From Prochlorococcus sp. AG-355-N16 (GTDB taxonomy: Bacteria > Cyanobacteriota > Cyanobacteriia > PCC-6307 > Cyanobiaceae), in NCBI GenBank assembly GCA_003278545.1, contig QCEF01000006.1, forward strand, positions 1-64,000: a stretch of DNA of 64,000 nt, given 5' to 3'. This document shows, one piece after another, positions 46,675 through 57,597 of the stretch. The translations under genes were made by a program, and so were the position numbers. How positions within the stretch are numbered: the stretch's first letter is position 1; every line of letters begins with the position of its first letter. A model generated the notes under the pieces. It searched no databases, had not been told where the DNA came from, and saw only the letters and a program-made list of their open reading frames with translations.

Positions 46675-48351
46675 ATGATATTAAGCAAAATAAATAAAGA
46701 AAAAAAAATAATAATATTTTTTTGTTTAGCAATAATAATTATTCATTCTTTTTTTTCAAGATTTCATTTCCATGAAACCGATTCTGCGATTGTATTCTAT
46801 AAATTAAATTTAGACTCTAATGATTTTTTCTTTAATATAAAAGGCCATGTTGAGAAAACTTCTTTAATAATTTTTTATCCAATAAGATTTTTTTTAGGGA
46901 TATTAAGTGATTATCTTCCCTTGCAACCTCTTAGGTCTGCAATAAGATTATCTTTAACTACAACCTATCCGTTTTTGCAGGGTTTTATCTATGGAATTTA
47001 TAATCCTAGGTCATTTGAATATTTTTATAGATACTCCTCTCTTGTAAACATAATTTGCTTATTAATTTCACTTTATTTACTTTATTTGTCAAATAAAAGA
47101 TTTGGAAATCTAAATTTAATTTCTTTTTTATTTTCTTTCGGATCTTTTTTCTTATACCAGGTAAATGCTTATTCTTATCATTTAGGATCAACCAACTGGT
47201 ATTTTTGTGCATCATGCTTGAGCATTTATAGCATTATTTTTTTAAAAGGTATTAGAAAAGATCTTTTTCTAATGGTTTCAATTCTCTCAAGCTATCCAAA
47301 CTTATTATTTTGGATAATAAATTTTATAAATGATTATATAAATAGATCAAAGCATAAATTTATTTTAAAATCAGAAAATCATCGTTTCAATATTCTTAAA
47401 GATCTTTTAGCTGAATATAAATATTCTTGTTTCACTTTTATCTCAACAATTATACTTTTTTACCCTTTTGGAGAGAATCAGAGAGGAATATTTGATTGGA
47501 GAGGAATATTTACACCTTTTTCATTTCTCCCTTTATATACAAAAATTGATTTGTGGACTTATTTTACTGCAATAATTTTAATTTCACTTTTTTTTATCGC
47601 TGCTGTAATTTTAATATTTAGGCTACATAATTCTGAAGAAATAGATTCAAAGCAAAAACAGCAAAATATATTATTAATAATGGTTACTTATTTATTGGTA
47701 ATATTTTTGTTAATCTCAATAAACACTCTTACTTTATCTACGACAAGACACCTTTTATTTATCCTTCCATATTTTTTATTTTTAACAAATTACAGTGCAC
47801 AAAGAATTTTAAAAAAAATTTATTTGAATTTTAAATTATTAGTTAATGCTTTTTTAATAGCTTTGCTCACGATAATGTTTTTTCTATCTACATATAGTAC
47901 TTTTTTAAGACTAGATCCACTTAAAGTAAAAGCATTACCTCAAGAAATTATCAACTTTCAATTAAACTCAACTAATGATAATTCTATTTCTGCTATAGAA
48001 GGCGGAATACATCTGCAGTACAATGATTTTACTAATTTCAGAGCAACATATAATAAATCTGAGCCATATAAAATTTTACCTCTTACCACTGAGGGTAAAA
48101 GATTAATTGTTGCTCAAAGACCATCTGAAGCGATTTTAAATTACAAGGATGATCTACGAAAAGGTGATTACTTGAAAACTAGATTTGAAAAATTAGAAAT
48201 TAAATTAATGGAAAACCCATTTGTAGTAGAAAACAAAATATATTTTGATAGTCTAAATTTTGATAAAGATACACCTGATAATCAAAGTAATGGCTATTCA
48301 AGACCAAATAGCATATTTATATATCCTGTTCAAATAAAGTTATTAAATTAA
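46675..48351 (+). CDS. Polytopic membrane protein, possible GT-C/polymerase
   Basis: 558 aa with about ten TM segments. Confidence 0.55.
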   Translation: MILSKINKEKKIIIFFCLAIIIIHSFFSRFHFHETDSAIVFYKLNLDSNDFFFNIKGHVEKTSLIIFYPIRFFLGILSDYLPLQPLRSAIRLSLTTTYPFLQGFIYGIYNPRSFEYFYRYSSLVNIICLLISLYLLYLSNKRFGNLNLISFLFSFGSFFLYQVNAYSYHLGSTNWYFCASCLSIYSIIFLKGIRKDLFLMVSILSSYPNLLFWIINFINDYINRSKHKFILKSENHRFNILKDLLAEYKYSCFTFISTIILFYPFGENQRGIFDWRGIFTPFSFLPLYTKIDLWTYFTAIILISLFFIAAVILIFRLHNSEEIDSKQKQQNILLIMVTYLLVIFLLISINTLTLSTTRHLLFILPYFLFLTNYSAQRILKKIYLNFKLLVNAFLIALLTIMFFLSTYSTFLRLDPLKVKALPQEIINFQLNSTNDNSISAIEGGIHLQYNDFTNFRATYNKSEPYKILPLTTEGKRLIVAQRPSEAILNYKDDLRKGDYLKTRFEKLEIKLMENPFVVENKIYFDSLNFDKDTPDNQSNGYSRPNSIFIYPVQIKLLN

Positions 48352-48516
48352 ATAATTAAGATATAAATTTTGTTCAAAAAAGATTCTATTTTTCAATAAT
48401 TTTTTTTTATTAACTTTAATAAGTAAAGTAAAAAATTTTGATTTTTTAAAATTAATGGCATAAAAAGTTTGATACTATTAACAACTAATAGATTTCTTTA
48501 ATTAAGAATATAATTC

Positions 48517-49665
48517 ATGAGAAATAATAAATCACGAAAAAAAGCATTAATAACTGGAATTAATGGGCAAGATGGTAGTTATCTGGCTGAATATCTACTA
48601 GAAAAGAATTATGAAGTGCATGGTATCAAAAGGAGAAGTAGTCTTTTCAATACACAAAGAATTGATCATTTATATCAAGATCCTCACGATAGTGATCAAG
48701 CCTTTATTTTGCATTATGGTGATTTGACTGATAGTTGCAATATAGTAAAAATAATACAAGAAGTACAACCTGATGAAATATATAATTTAGGAGCACAAAG
48801 TCATGTTGCTGTAAGCTTTGAGTCTCCAGAATATACTGCTAATTGTGATGCAATCGGCACATTAAGAATATTAGAAGCTATTAGATTATTGAACTTACAA
48901 AAAAAGACAAGAATTTATCAAGCTAGTACAAGTGAATTATTTGGAAAAGTTCAAGAAATTCCTCAAAAAGAAACAACCAGTTTTTATCCCAGAAGCCCCT
49001 ATGCTGTCGCAAAGATGTATGCCTACTGGATAACAGTTAACTATAGAGAAGCATATGGAATGTATGCCTGTAATGGAATTTTGTTTAACCATGAAAGCCC
49101 GAGACGTGGAGAAACTTTCGTCACAAGAAAAATAACAAGAGGATTATCCAGAATTGATGAGGGCTTAGAAAAATGTTTATATATGGGAAATATTGATTCA
49201 TTAAGGGATTGGGGGCATGCTAGAGATTACGTTGAAATGCAATGGTTGATGTTGCAACAAGATAAGCCTGAAGACTTTGTCATTGCTACTGGAAGGCAAG
49301 AAACTGTTAGAAAATTTATTGAACTGTCGGCAATTGAATTAGGATGGGACAAAAATCAAAAAGGAGTGCCAATAAAATGGAAAAATAAGGGAGTTGAGGA
49401 AATTGGTATTAGATGTGATACAGGAGAAGTTGTGATAAGGATTGATCATAGATATTTTAGGCCTACAGAAGTGGAAACATTACTTGGTGATCCATCCAAA
49501 GCAAAAGAGAAACTAGGATGGACACCAAAAATTTCTCTAGAAGAATTAGTAAAAGAAATGGTAAGATTCGATAAAGAGGAAGCTAAGAAAGAAGCCTTAT
49601 TAAAAAAGAAAGGATTTGATGTCTATGGTTCAATTGAAAATCCTCCAAATTCAATAAAAAATTAA
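48517..49665 (+). CDS. gmd: GDP-mannose 4,6-dehydratase
   Basis: '[44 protein letters not shown]'. Confidence 0.95.
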   Translation: MRNNKSRKKALITGINGQDGSYLAEYLLEKNYEVHGIKRRSSLFNTQRIDHLYQDPHDSDQAFILHYGDLTDSCNIVKIIQEVQPDEIYNLGAQSHVAVSFESPEYTANCDAIGTLRILEAIRLLNLQKKTRIYQASTSELFGKVQEIPQKETTSFYPRSPYAVAKMYAYWITVNYREAYGMYACNGILFNHESPRRGETFVTRKITRGLSRIDEGLEKCLYMGNIDSLRDWGHARDYVEMQWLMLQQDKPEDFVIATGRQETVRKFIELSAIELGWDKNQKGVPIKWKNKGVEEIGIRCDTGEVVIRIDHRYFRPTEVETLLGDPSKAKEKLGWTPKISLEELVKEMVRFDKEEAKKEALLKKKGFDVYGSIENPPNSIKN

Positions 49666-49677
49666 TAAAAACCACAG

Positions 49678-50673
49678 ATGTCTTTAATAAACTTAAATGA
49701 TAAAATATTTATATGCGGTCATAATGGAATGGTCGGAAGTGCAATATTGAGAGCTTTAACAAAAAAAAATTATCAAAATATACTTACAATCTCTAGGAAA
49801 CAATTAGATTTATCTTGTCAAGAAGCTGTAAATCAATGGTTTGTCTCTAACAAACCAGATGTTGTTATTTTGGCAGCAGCAAAAGTGGGTGGAATAATGG
49901 CTAATAATATTTATCCAACTGAATTTTTATTAGAAAATCTACAAATCCAAAATAATGTAATTGAATCAGCTTGGAGAAATAACGTTAAAAGACTTCTTTT
50001 CTTAGGCAGCAGTTGTATTTATCCAAAATTTGCTAAACAACCTATAACTGAAGATTCATTATTGACTGGGGAACTTGAGAGCACCAATGAATTTTATGCA
50101 ATTGCAAAAATTTCTGGAATTAAATTATGTGAGGCTTTAAGAAAACAATATGGATTTGATTCAATATGTTTAATGCCAACTAATTTATATGGTCCTGGCG
50201 ATAACTATAATCTAAAAAACAGCCATGTTTTGCCCGCTTTAATTAGAAAATTTTATGAGGCGAAGTTAAAAGATAGAGAAAGTGTTACATGTTGGGGGAC
50301 TGGAAAACCACTCAGAGAGTTTTTACATGTTGATGATCTTGGTGATGCATGTGTATTTTCTCTTGAAAATTGGAATCCAGACAACCCAGATTCTCCAGTA
50401 GATAGAAATGGGAAAAAATTAACTTTCTTAAATGTTGGAAGCGGTAAAGATATTTCTATAAAAAACTTGGCTGAAATCATAAGCAAAGAAATTAAATATG
50501 AAGGACAAATAATTTGGGATGATAATTTACCCGATGGCACTCCTAGAAAATTATTAGATGTTAGAAAAATTTCGAGTTTAGGATGGACTCCTAAAATTGA
50601 CTTAAAAATGGGCATCTCCAAAACAATTGAAGACTTCACTTACAAAATCAAAAATAAACAATTAAGACAATAA
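49678..50673 (+). CDS. fcl: GDP-L-fucose synthase
   Basis: 'ICGHNGMVGSAILRAL', 'LLFLGSSCIYPKFAKQPITEDSLLTG'. Confidence 0.95.
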   Translation: MSLINLNDKIFICGHNGMVGSAILRALTKKNYQNILTISRKQLDLSCQEAVNQWFVSNKPDVVILAAAKVGGIMANNIYPTEFLLENLQIQNNVIESAWRNNVKRLLFLGSSCIYPKFAKQPITEDSLLTGELESTNEFYAIAKISGIKLCEALRKQYGFDSICLMPTNLYGPGDNYNLKNSHVLPALIRKFYEAKLKDRESVTCWGTGKPLREFLHVDDLGDACVFSLENWNPDNPDSPVDRNGKKLTFLNVGSGKDISIKNLAEIISKEIKYEGQIIWDDNLPDGTPRKLLDVRKISSLGWTPKIDLKMGISKTIEDFTYKIKNKQLRQ

Positions 50674-50675
50674 TT

Positions 50676-52469
50676 ATGAATAGGAAAGTAGGAGAACGAA
50701 ATTTATACCAAATATATAGACAATTGTGGATCCTATTGAGTTTTAGAAGAAAAAGGCAGGTATTATGCGCATTTATTTTAATTATTTCATCTGCGCTTGC
50801 GGAAATGCTTAGTATTTTAAGTATTTATCCTCTTTTAAGAATAATTACATCCCAGAAAGATATATTAGAAGATAGATTAATCTCAAACTTTTCTAATTTT
50901 TTATCTTCTTACGATAGTAATAATTTAATAGTTATATTTACTATATTTTTTGTTGTTTCAGTTATCTTTAACGCGATACTAAAATTATCTAATATATATT
51001 ACAACGCAAGATTAATTGCAGCTCTAGGAGACGATTTAGGTTCATTTGTTTTTGACAAAACAATACATAGTTCATTTGAAGAGAAAGTTAAACAAAATTC
51101 TGCAGAAACAATTGCTTCAATAAACTCACATGTGCCAAGTACTATTACAGGTGTTGAGGTAGGTTTAAATATTATTTCATTTGGAATTACATCCTTATTT
51201 ATTTTATTTGGGATGACGATAATCAGTTGGAAAATAACATGTGTTTCTTTATTTTTATTTTCGTTTGTATATTTTGTAATTCTTAGTTTGCTCAGGAAGA
51301 GGGTATTTATTTATGGAAAAATGATATCTGAGGCTAATATTTCAATAGTTAAATTTGTTCAAGAATCTTTTGGCTCAATAAGGGAGATAATAATAGATAA
51401 TACTTTTCTTTTTCACAAAAAAAGATTCAAGCATATAAATAAATTGAGATACGTTTTAAATGCCAGATCAACTTTTTTAACATCCTCTCCTAGATATTTT
51501 ATTGAGACAGTTACTCTTTCTTCAATAGCATTATTTGCTTTTTATTATTCAAAAAATAGTTCAACTTCTAATTATTTTATACCTGCTTTAGGATCATTAG
51601 CCCTTGGTATGCAGAAATTATTACCCGCTCTTCAGCAGTTATACGCATCCTTTATGAATTTTTCTGTACAAAATTATCCTGCAAATATGACATTGGATGT
51701 TCTTGAAGGAGCCCAAAAAACTTATACTGAAGATTTCAATAAAGAAGAACTAGTATTCCAAAATAAATTAACATTCAAAAATGTTTCTTTCGAATATGAT
51801 AAAAATAATTCTGTTTTACGGAATCTAAATTTTGAAATAATTAAGGGTCAAAAAATTGGAATTGTTGGTGAAACTGGTAGTGGTAAAAGTACTTTAATAG
51901 ATCTTATTTTAGGTTTATTAACTCCAACAAAAGGAAATATCTACATTGATGGAGAAAGACTACATTATGAAAATAAACAGTTCTTGGTTAATTGGAGATC
52001 TATTATTTCTCATGTTTCGCAACAAATTTATTTGTCTGATACAAATTATGCTGAAAATATAGCTTTTGGAATGCACATTAATCAAATAGATATGGATAAG
52101 GTAAAAAAAGTTTCGGAAATAGCCTTAATTAAAGACTTTATAGAATCTTCTAAATATAAATTTCTTAGTCCAGTTGGAGAAAGAGGTATTCAACTTAGTG
52201 GTGGGCAATTGCAAAGAATAGGTATAGCTAGAGCAATATATAAGAATTCTCAAGTTTTAGTTTTAGATGAAGCCACCAGTGCTTTAGACAATAAGACCGA
52301 AAAGAAATTAATGAATTCAATAATTACCAATTTCCCAAATCTCACTTATATAATTATTGCTCATAGGCTTTCTACTTTATCTGATTGTGATCTATTGATT
52401 CACATTAAAAACGGTGAAATTTTTAATATAGATAAGCCAAGCGAAATAATTCCTGATCTAAGCAGATAG
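50676..52469 (+). CDS. ABC transporter, MsbA/PglK-like (candidate flippase)
   Basis: TMD plus 'GIVGETGSGKSTLIDLILGLL', 'LSGGQLQRIGIARAI'. Confidence 0.85.
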   Translation: MNRKVGERNLYQIYRQLWILLSFRRKRQVLCAFILIISSALAEMLSILSIYPLLRIITSQKDILEDRLISNFSNFLSSYDSNNLIVIFTIFFVVSVIFNAILKLSNIYYNARLIAALGDDLGSFVFDKTIHSSFEEKVKQNSAETIASINSHVPSTITGVEVGLNIISFGITSLFILFGMTIISWKITCVSLFLFSFVYFVILSLLRKRVFIYGKMISEANISIVKFVQESFGSIREIIIDNTFLFHKKRFKHINKLRYVLNARSTFLTSSPRYFIETVTLSSIALFAFYYSKNSSTSNYFIPALGSLALGMQKLLPALQQLYASFMNFSVQNYPANMTLDVLEGAQKTYTEDFNKEELVFQNKLTFKNVSFEYDKNNSVLRNLNFEIIKGQKIGIVGETGSGKSTLIDLILGLLTPTKGNIYIDGERLHYENKQFLVNWRSIISHVSQQIYLSDTNYAENIAFGMHINQIDMDKVKKVSEIALIKDFIESSKYKFLSPVGERGIQLSGGQLQRIGIARAIYKNSQVLVLDEATSALDNKTEKKLMNSIITNFPNLTYIIIAHRLSTLSDCDLLIHIKNGEIFNIDKPSEIIPDLSR

Positions 52470-52475
52470 TTTTAT

Positions 52476-53561
52476 TTATAAAATAAATTGAGATAAGCTT
52501 TTTTTCATTTTTGCTATTATTTCATTCTTGAAATTTAAAACTTTATTTTCTTCTAATAAGGCAGGCACAAAAACCTTATTATTTTCATTTGTAATAGAAA
52601 GTACTTTATCTAAAATCAAATCGTATGATTGATCTGGATTTATATTTACAAATAATGGATGATCATTAAAAGGAGAATATTCTCGAGAACCCCAATATAT
52701 AGTTTTCGAACCTCCAAGGAAAGCATGCATTCCTTTTTCTGTTATGTATCCAGGATAAATAGAATTTTCCATCGCTAAAGTACCCTTATATTTACTTATC
52801 AGACTGATTTTGTCTTTAATAGGTTTAGTATGAGAGCCAAATCTATCTATCTTTATTTTATTGTCTTGTATCTCTTGTATTATACTCTCTCTAAAAGGTT
52901 CAGAATTATTCCCTATATAAACAATACCTGACTCTCTTTTTGAAAAGTCTATAATTCTACTCTTACAAAAATTATTAATATTATAAACTTTTCTATCTGG
53001 ATAATCTTGCCCTCTTTTAAAAAGATCTATTTCAAATAGCCATAAAGGAAGATAAATATTTCTACCTCTGTATGTATTTATGTCAGAAGAAATACTTAAA
53101 TCATAATTACTGAAATATGGTCTTAAATTTTCTCCAAGAAAAAGAATTTTAAAACAATGATTATATTTTCTTGAAATTGGATTATTTCTTCCTAAGCATG
53201 AACTAATAAGTATGTCAGCTTTACCTGAATTGTTAGTAACTAAAAATTCCTCATCTGGTAAACTTTCCTTTAAAAAATCTAGTATTTGACAATCTTTAGA
53301 ATTCATATCAGGCCAAAATCCCTCCCACATTAAAAAGATAGGTGGCTTAACTCCTGTAAGAATGTATTTCTTTTTTCTTTTTGATATATTTTTTAACCTC
53401 TTCTCCATTCTTTTCCAATAATCTGTGTTTTTAGAATTGCTATTTTTAATAATATTTAAACATTTATCAATATTTCTTTTAGATATTTCTTTCTCAAAGA
53501 TTAAAGCATCATTACTTAATCCCTCTTGAGAGGCTTCAGAAAACCATTGTTTTTCAAACAT
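52476..53561 (-). CDS. GT10-like (alpha-1,3-fucosyltransferase-type) glycosyltransferase
   Basis: 'LAMENSIYPGYITEKGMHAFLGGSKTIYWGS'. Confidence 0.7.
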   Translation of the reverse strand: MFEKQWFSEASQEGLSNDALIFEKEISKRNIDKCLNIIKNSNSKNTDYWKRMEKRLKNISKRKKKYILTGVKPPIFLMWEGFWPDMNSKDCQILDFLKESLPDEEFLVTNNSGKADILISSCLGRNNPISRKYNHCFKILFLGENLRPYFSNYDLSISSDINTYRGRNIYLPLWLFEIDLFKRGQDYPDRKVYNINNFCKSRIIDFSKRESGIVYIGNNSEPFRESIIQEIQDNKIKIDRFGSHTKPIKDKISLISKYKGTLAMENSIYPGYITEKGMHAFLGGSKTIYWGSREYSPFNDHPLFVNINPDQSYDLILDKVLSITNENNKVFVPALLEENKVLNFKNEIIAKMKKSLSQFIL

Positions 53562-53640
53562 ATATTATTATTGCTTTTATTGATAATGTTATATTAATAT
53601 GAGACTTATTGTTGTTCAAATAAATTTGAGATATTACTAA

Positions 53641-55284
53641 ATGAATTCAGAAAAGATTGGTAATGAAACGGAGCTTGATGTTGATTTAGGCAATATAAAA
53701 AAAATAATTCAAAAGTATATCTATTTAATTCTAATATCTACATCCCTTTCTTTTTTTGTTGGATATCTCAGAGGAAAAACGTTACCTAAAATTTGGCAAG
53801 GCCAGTTTCAAATAGTTTTAAATTCAAGTGACAAAGCATCTTCTACAAATAATATTGAAGCAAGTTTGAAATCTCTTTTAGGAAAATCAACTTCAAGTAC
53901 TGATCTGTCTACGCAATTGGAAATTATGAATAGTCCTCTTGTTTTAATACCAACTTATGAGAATATATTAAAGTTAAATGAATTTAAAAAGCTTGATATT
54001 AAAGAATTTAGTTTTGGAGATATAAAATCAAATCTCAAATCAAAGTTTAAAGATGGAACAACAGTACTAAATATAAAATTTAATAATACAAACAAAGAAT
54101 TAATACCTATTGTTCTTAAAGAGATATCTAAAACATATCAAGCTTTTTCTTATAGAGACAGACAATCTAATTTAGATAAAGGAATTAAATTCTTACAAAC
54201 ACAACAAAATATTTATAAAGATAAATTAATGAAATCTACAAAAGAATTAAAAGAATTTAGTAGAGAAAATAATTTATCATTCGAAGTTATTGGGGATGAA
54301 ATAATAATAAATACTGAGGTTCAAAGAATGAAATCAGCAAATGAAATTAGAATCTTAGAACAAAGAATATCTTTACTGAAATCTTTGGATAATGAGGAGG
54401 AATTTATCTATGCAGCAAAGATTTATAATCCTAATTCACAAATTTTGGAAGAAATTCAATCAATTGAAAAGTCATTGGTAGTTAATAGCCTTGTATACGC
54501 AGAAACTGATAAATTGATGATCTTGCTAAGGGATGCAAAAGCGAATTTATATGAAAGTTTGCGAAGAGATTTATTAGCATTTTTAGAGTCAGAGAAAGAT
54601 GCAAAAGAAGCTGAAATGATTTCAGCTGAGAGGCCTATTAAGGTATTATCTGAATACGCTAGATTAATTAGAGAAAACAAAAGAACAAATTCTTTTTTAA
54701 CTAAATTTGAACAAATTAAAAATGAAATTTCTTTAGAACTTGCCAAGGCTAAAGATCCATGGGAAATAATAACAAATCCGAAAGTTTTTGATACTCCAAT
54801 AGGCCCAGATTTGAAAAAAATATCATTTATTTATACATTTGTAGGTTTTTTTGGGAGCATTATTTTATTTTTGATTTATGAAATACGTAAAGGTATCGTT
54901 TTAACTTCATCAGAAGCAAAAAAAATTCTTAATCTTCCAAATTTATTAGACACCCCTCCTTATCTTGATAATAACAATTTCAAAGAAGCCTTAACTCTTT
55001 TAATAAATTCTTATCTTGGGATTAAAAATAAAGAAGAATTAGTTTTTTTATTTATGGGTGATGAAGATAATCAAACTATAATAAATTTCAAATCAACTTT
55101 AAATAATCTATTTAAAAATAAAATAACTATATCCAATAATCTTTCAGAAGCAAATAAATATAAAAGTCAAATTATCGTTGTAATTTTGGGATATAATAAT
55201 AAATCAGAACTCCAAAATCTCAAATTTAACATGAAAATGCAAAGACTTGATAATACAGGATTCATTGCATTAAATAATAATTAG
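53641..55284 (+). CDS. Wzz/Wzc-type chain-length determinant; C-terminal kinase-like region apparently degenerate
   Basis: Two TM segments with coiled coil between; no Walker A in C-term. Confidence 0.75.
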   Translation: MNSEKIGNETELDVDLGNIKKIIQKYIYLILISTSLSFFVGYLRGKTLPKIWQGQFQIVLNSSDKASSTNNIEASLKSLLGKSTSSTDLSTQLEIMNSPLVLIPTYENILKLNEFKKLDIKEFSFGDIKSNLKSKFKDGTTVLNIKFNNTNKELIPIVLKEISKTYQAFSYRDRQSNLDKGIKFLQTQQNIYKDKLMKSTKELKEFSRENNLSFEVIGDEIIINTEVQRMKSANEIRILEQRISLLKSLDNEEEFIYAAKIYNPNSQILEEIQSIEKSLVVNSLVYAETDKLMILLRDAKANLYESLRRDLLAFLESEKDAKEAEMISAERPIKVLSEYARLIRENKRTNSFLTKFEQIKNEISLELAKAKDPWEIITNPKVFDTPIGPDLKKISFIYTFVGFFGSIILFLIYEIRKGIVLTSSEAKKILNLPNLLDTPPYLDNNNFKEALTLLINSYLGIKNKEELVFLFMGDEDNQTIINFKSTLNNLFKNKITISNNLSEANKYKSQIIVVILGYNNKSELQNLKFNMKMQRLDNTGFIALNNN

Positions 55285-55293
55285 AAGAAGTTA

Positions 55294-56523
55294 ATGAGAA
55301 GTAGAATTAAAACTATTTTTAAAGTTAAAAAAATTAAAAATTTCTCTTTATTTTTTTTGTTTTTATCTTTTCCTCTTTTTGTAAATAGTATAAAAAGTGA
55401 AAATCTAAAAAATTATAATAATATTCTTTCTCAAAGTTATTTTGATAAAAAAGGATCTATTGATTATATAGTTGGCGTCGGAGATATATTAGCAATAAGC
55501 TTTGTAGATGGTTCTGGCTTAAAACCCAACAGTTTGATTTTAGATTTAGATATCTATAAAGATTTCACGGTTGAGGGTGATGGAACTTTATTTGTGCCTC
55601 GTTTTAAAAAACTATATGTAGAAGGATTAACTTTAAATGAATTGACTCTTTTACTTAACGAAAAATACAAAGAAGTTTTTATAAATCCTAACGTGAAAAT
55701 TAAAGTAAAAAAATATAGATCAATTCAGGTATTTGTTGATGGCGAGGTAGAAAATCCTGGGTTATACACTTTCAGTGGTAGAGGGGGGAGTGAGTTTTAT
55801 GAAATAAATCCATCTAATTCAGATCAAATTGTGGGGACTTACAGATCTAATCAAATTAGAAAGCAAAAGGTGAATCTCACAAATAATAATACAGAACCAA
55901 CTGAAAGATTTCCAGATTTATATTCAGTTTTGAAAAAGGCAGGAGGTATAACAGCGTTTAGTGATTTATCAAATATTCAAGTAATAAGGAAAAATTCTAT
56001 TTCAAAGGGTGGAGGGAAAATAAAGGCTGAGATAAATTTTATTGATGTTATTCAGTTGTCCGATAATTCAAACAATATAAGAATACTAGATGGAGATAAA
56101 ATTTTTGTAAAAAGAAGTCCCATAGAATTAACTAAGCAATTAAGTAAAGCTGTTCAAACTAATTTAAATTCAAAATTCATTAATGTAATTGTTAGTGGAA
56201 GGGTAGAAAATGAAGGAACATTAACTGTTGCAAAAAATTCGACATTGAACGATGTTTTAAAAATGGCTGGCGGTACAAAGATTTTAAAAGGTGCTATTGA
56301 ATTTACTAGATTTAGAAATAATGGTGAAGTGGTGTCTAGAAAGTTCAATTATTCACCAAATGCAGCTAGAGGTGGACGAAAAAACCCATTTATGAAGTCA
56401 GGTGATATAGTTACAGTTAATAAAGGTGCAATTATTGCAACTAAAGATGTAATTACTGAAGTTACATCTCCCTTTATTGGTATTTATTCAACATACGCAG
56501 TCTTAGATTCAATACTTAATTGA
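55294..56523 (+). CDS. Wza-like polysaccharide export protein (Poly_export/SLBB)
   Basis: 'DYIVGVGDILAISFVDGSGL', 'VFVDGEVENPGLYTF', 'SGRVENEGTLTVAKNSTLNDVLKMAGG'. Confidence 0.9.
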   Translation: MRSRIKTIFKVKKIKNFSLFFLFLSFPLFVNSIKSENLKNYNNILSQSYFDKKGSIDYIVGVGDILAISFVDGSGLKPNSLILDLDIYKDFTVEGDGTLFVPRFKKLYVEGLTLNELTLLLNEKYKEVFINPNVKIKVKKYRSIQVFVDGEVENPGLYTFSGRGGSEFYEINPSNSDQIVGTYRSNQIRKQKVNLTNNNTEPTERFPDLYSVLKKAGGITAFSDLSNIQVIRKNSISKGGGKIKAEINFIDVIQLSDNSNNIRILDGDKIFVKRSPIELTKQLSKAVQTNLNSKFINVIVSGRVENEGTLTVAKNSTLNDVLKMAGGTKILKGAIEFTRFRNNGEVVSRKFNYSPNAARGGRKNPFMKSGDIVTVNKGAIIATKDVITEVTSPFIGIYSTYAVLDSILN

Positions 56524-56647
56524 TACTAAATTTTGAATATTAAAAAATTTATTAAAGATAGCTAGTGTGAATTTTATAATTATTATGTGAATTTCAAAAA
56601 TAAAATTAATCAAAATGCTAAAATTTCTAAATTAGTTTATCAATAAA

Positions 56648-57592
56648 GTGCAAAAATTTAATATAAAAAATTTAGTTACTGGTGGTGCAGGATTCATCGG
56701 CTCACATCTTATAGATAGATTAATGGATAAAGGAGAAGAAGTAATTTGTTTAGATAATTTTTATACAGGTGTAAAATCTAATTTAGACAAATGGTATACC
56801 AATCCTAGATTTGAATTAATAAGGCATGATGTCACAGAGCCAATAACAATTGAAATTGATAGGATATGGCATTTAGCTTGTCCAGCGTCTCCTGTTCATT
56901 ACCAACGTAATCCTATAAAAACATCTAAAACGAGTTTTTTAGGTACCTACAACATGCTTGGATTAGCAAAAAGATTAAATGCCGAAATATTATTTGCATC
57001 TACTAGTGAAATTTATGGAGATCCTGAGGTAAGTCCTCAAAGAGAGGACTACAAAGGATCTGTAAATCCCATTGGTATTAGGTCTTGTTACGACGAAGGT
57101 AAGAGAATTGGAGAAACATTATGTTTTGATTATCATCGAAAACATCTAACTAAAATTAAAGTAATGCGTATTTTTAATACATACGGACCGAGGATGTCGC
57201 CTGATGACGGAAGGGTAGTTAGTAATTTTATTGTTCAAGCTTTGAGAGGCGAGAACTTAACAATTTATGGCGATGGTAGCCAGACAAGAAGCTTCTGCTA
57301 TGTTGATGATCTTGTTGATGGAATGCAAAGATTAATGGAAAGCAAGCTTATAGGCCCTGTAAATATTGGTAATGATGAAGAGTTTACTATTTATGAACTT
57401 GCTAAAGTTATAATAAAAAAAATAAATCCAGAGCTTGAAATTATATTTAAGCCTTTGCCCGAAGATGACCCGCATCAAAGAAAACCATTTTTAGAAATTG
57501 CTAAAAAAGAACTCAAATGGTATCCCAATATAAGATTAAATGAAGGTTTAGATAAAACAATAGACTACTTCAGGTCTATCAAAATAACTTAA
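56648..57592 (+). CDS. UDP-glucuronate decarboxylase (UDP-xylose synthase)
   Basis: '[18 protein letters not shown]', '[18 protein letters not shown]', '[18 protein letters not shown]'. Confidence 0.9.
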   Translation: MQKFNIKNLVTGGAGFIGSHLIDRLMDKGEEVICLDNFYTGVKSNLDKWYTNPRFELIRHDVTEPITIEIDRIWHLACPASPVHYQRNPIKTSKTSFLGTYNMLGLAKRLNAEILFASTSEIYGDPEVSPQREDYKGSVNPIGIRSCYDEGKRIGETLCFDYHRKHLTKIKVMRIFNTYGPRMSPDDGRVVSNFIVQALRGENLTIYGDGSQTRSFCYVDDLVDGMQRLMESKLIGPVNIGNDEEFTIYELAKVIIKKINPELEIIFKPLPEDDPHQRKPFLEIAKKELKWYPNIRLNEGLDKTIDYFRSIKIT

Positions 57593-57597
57593 CAAAA

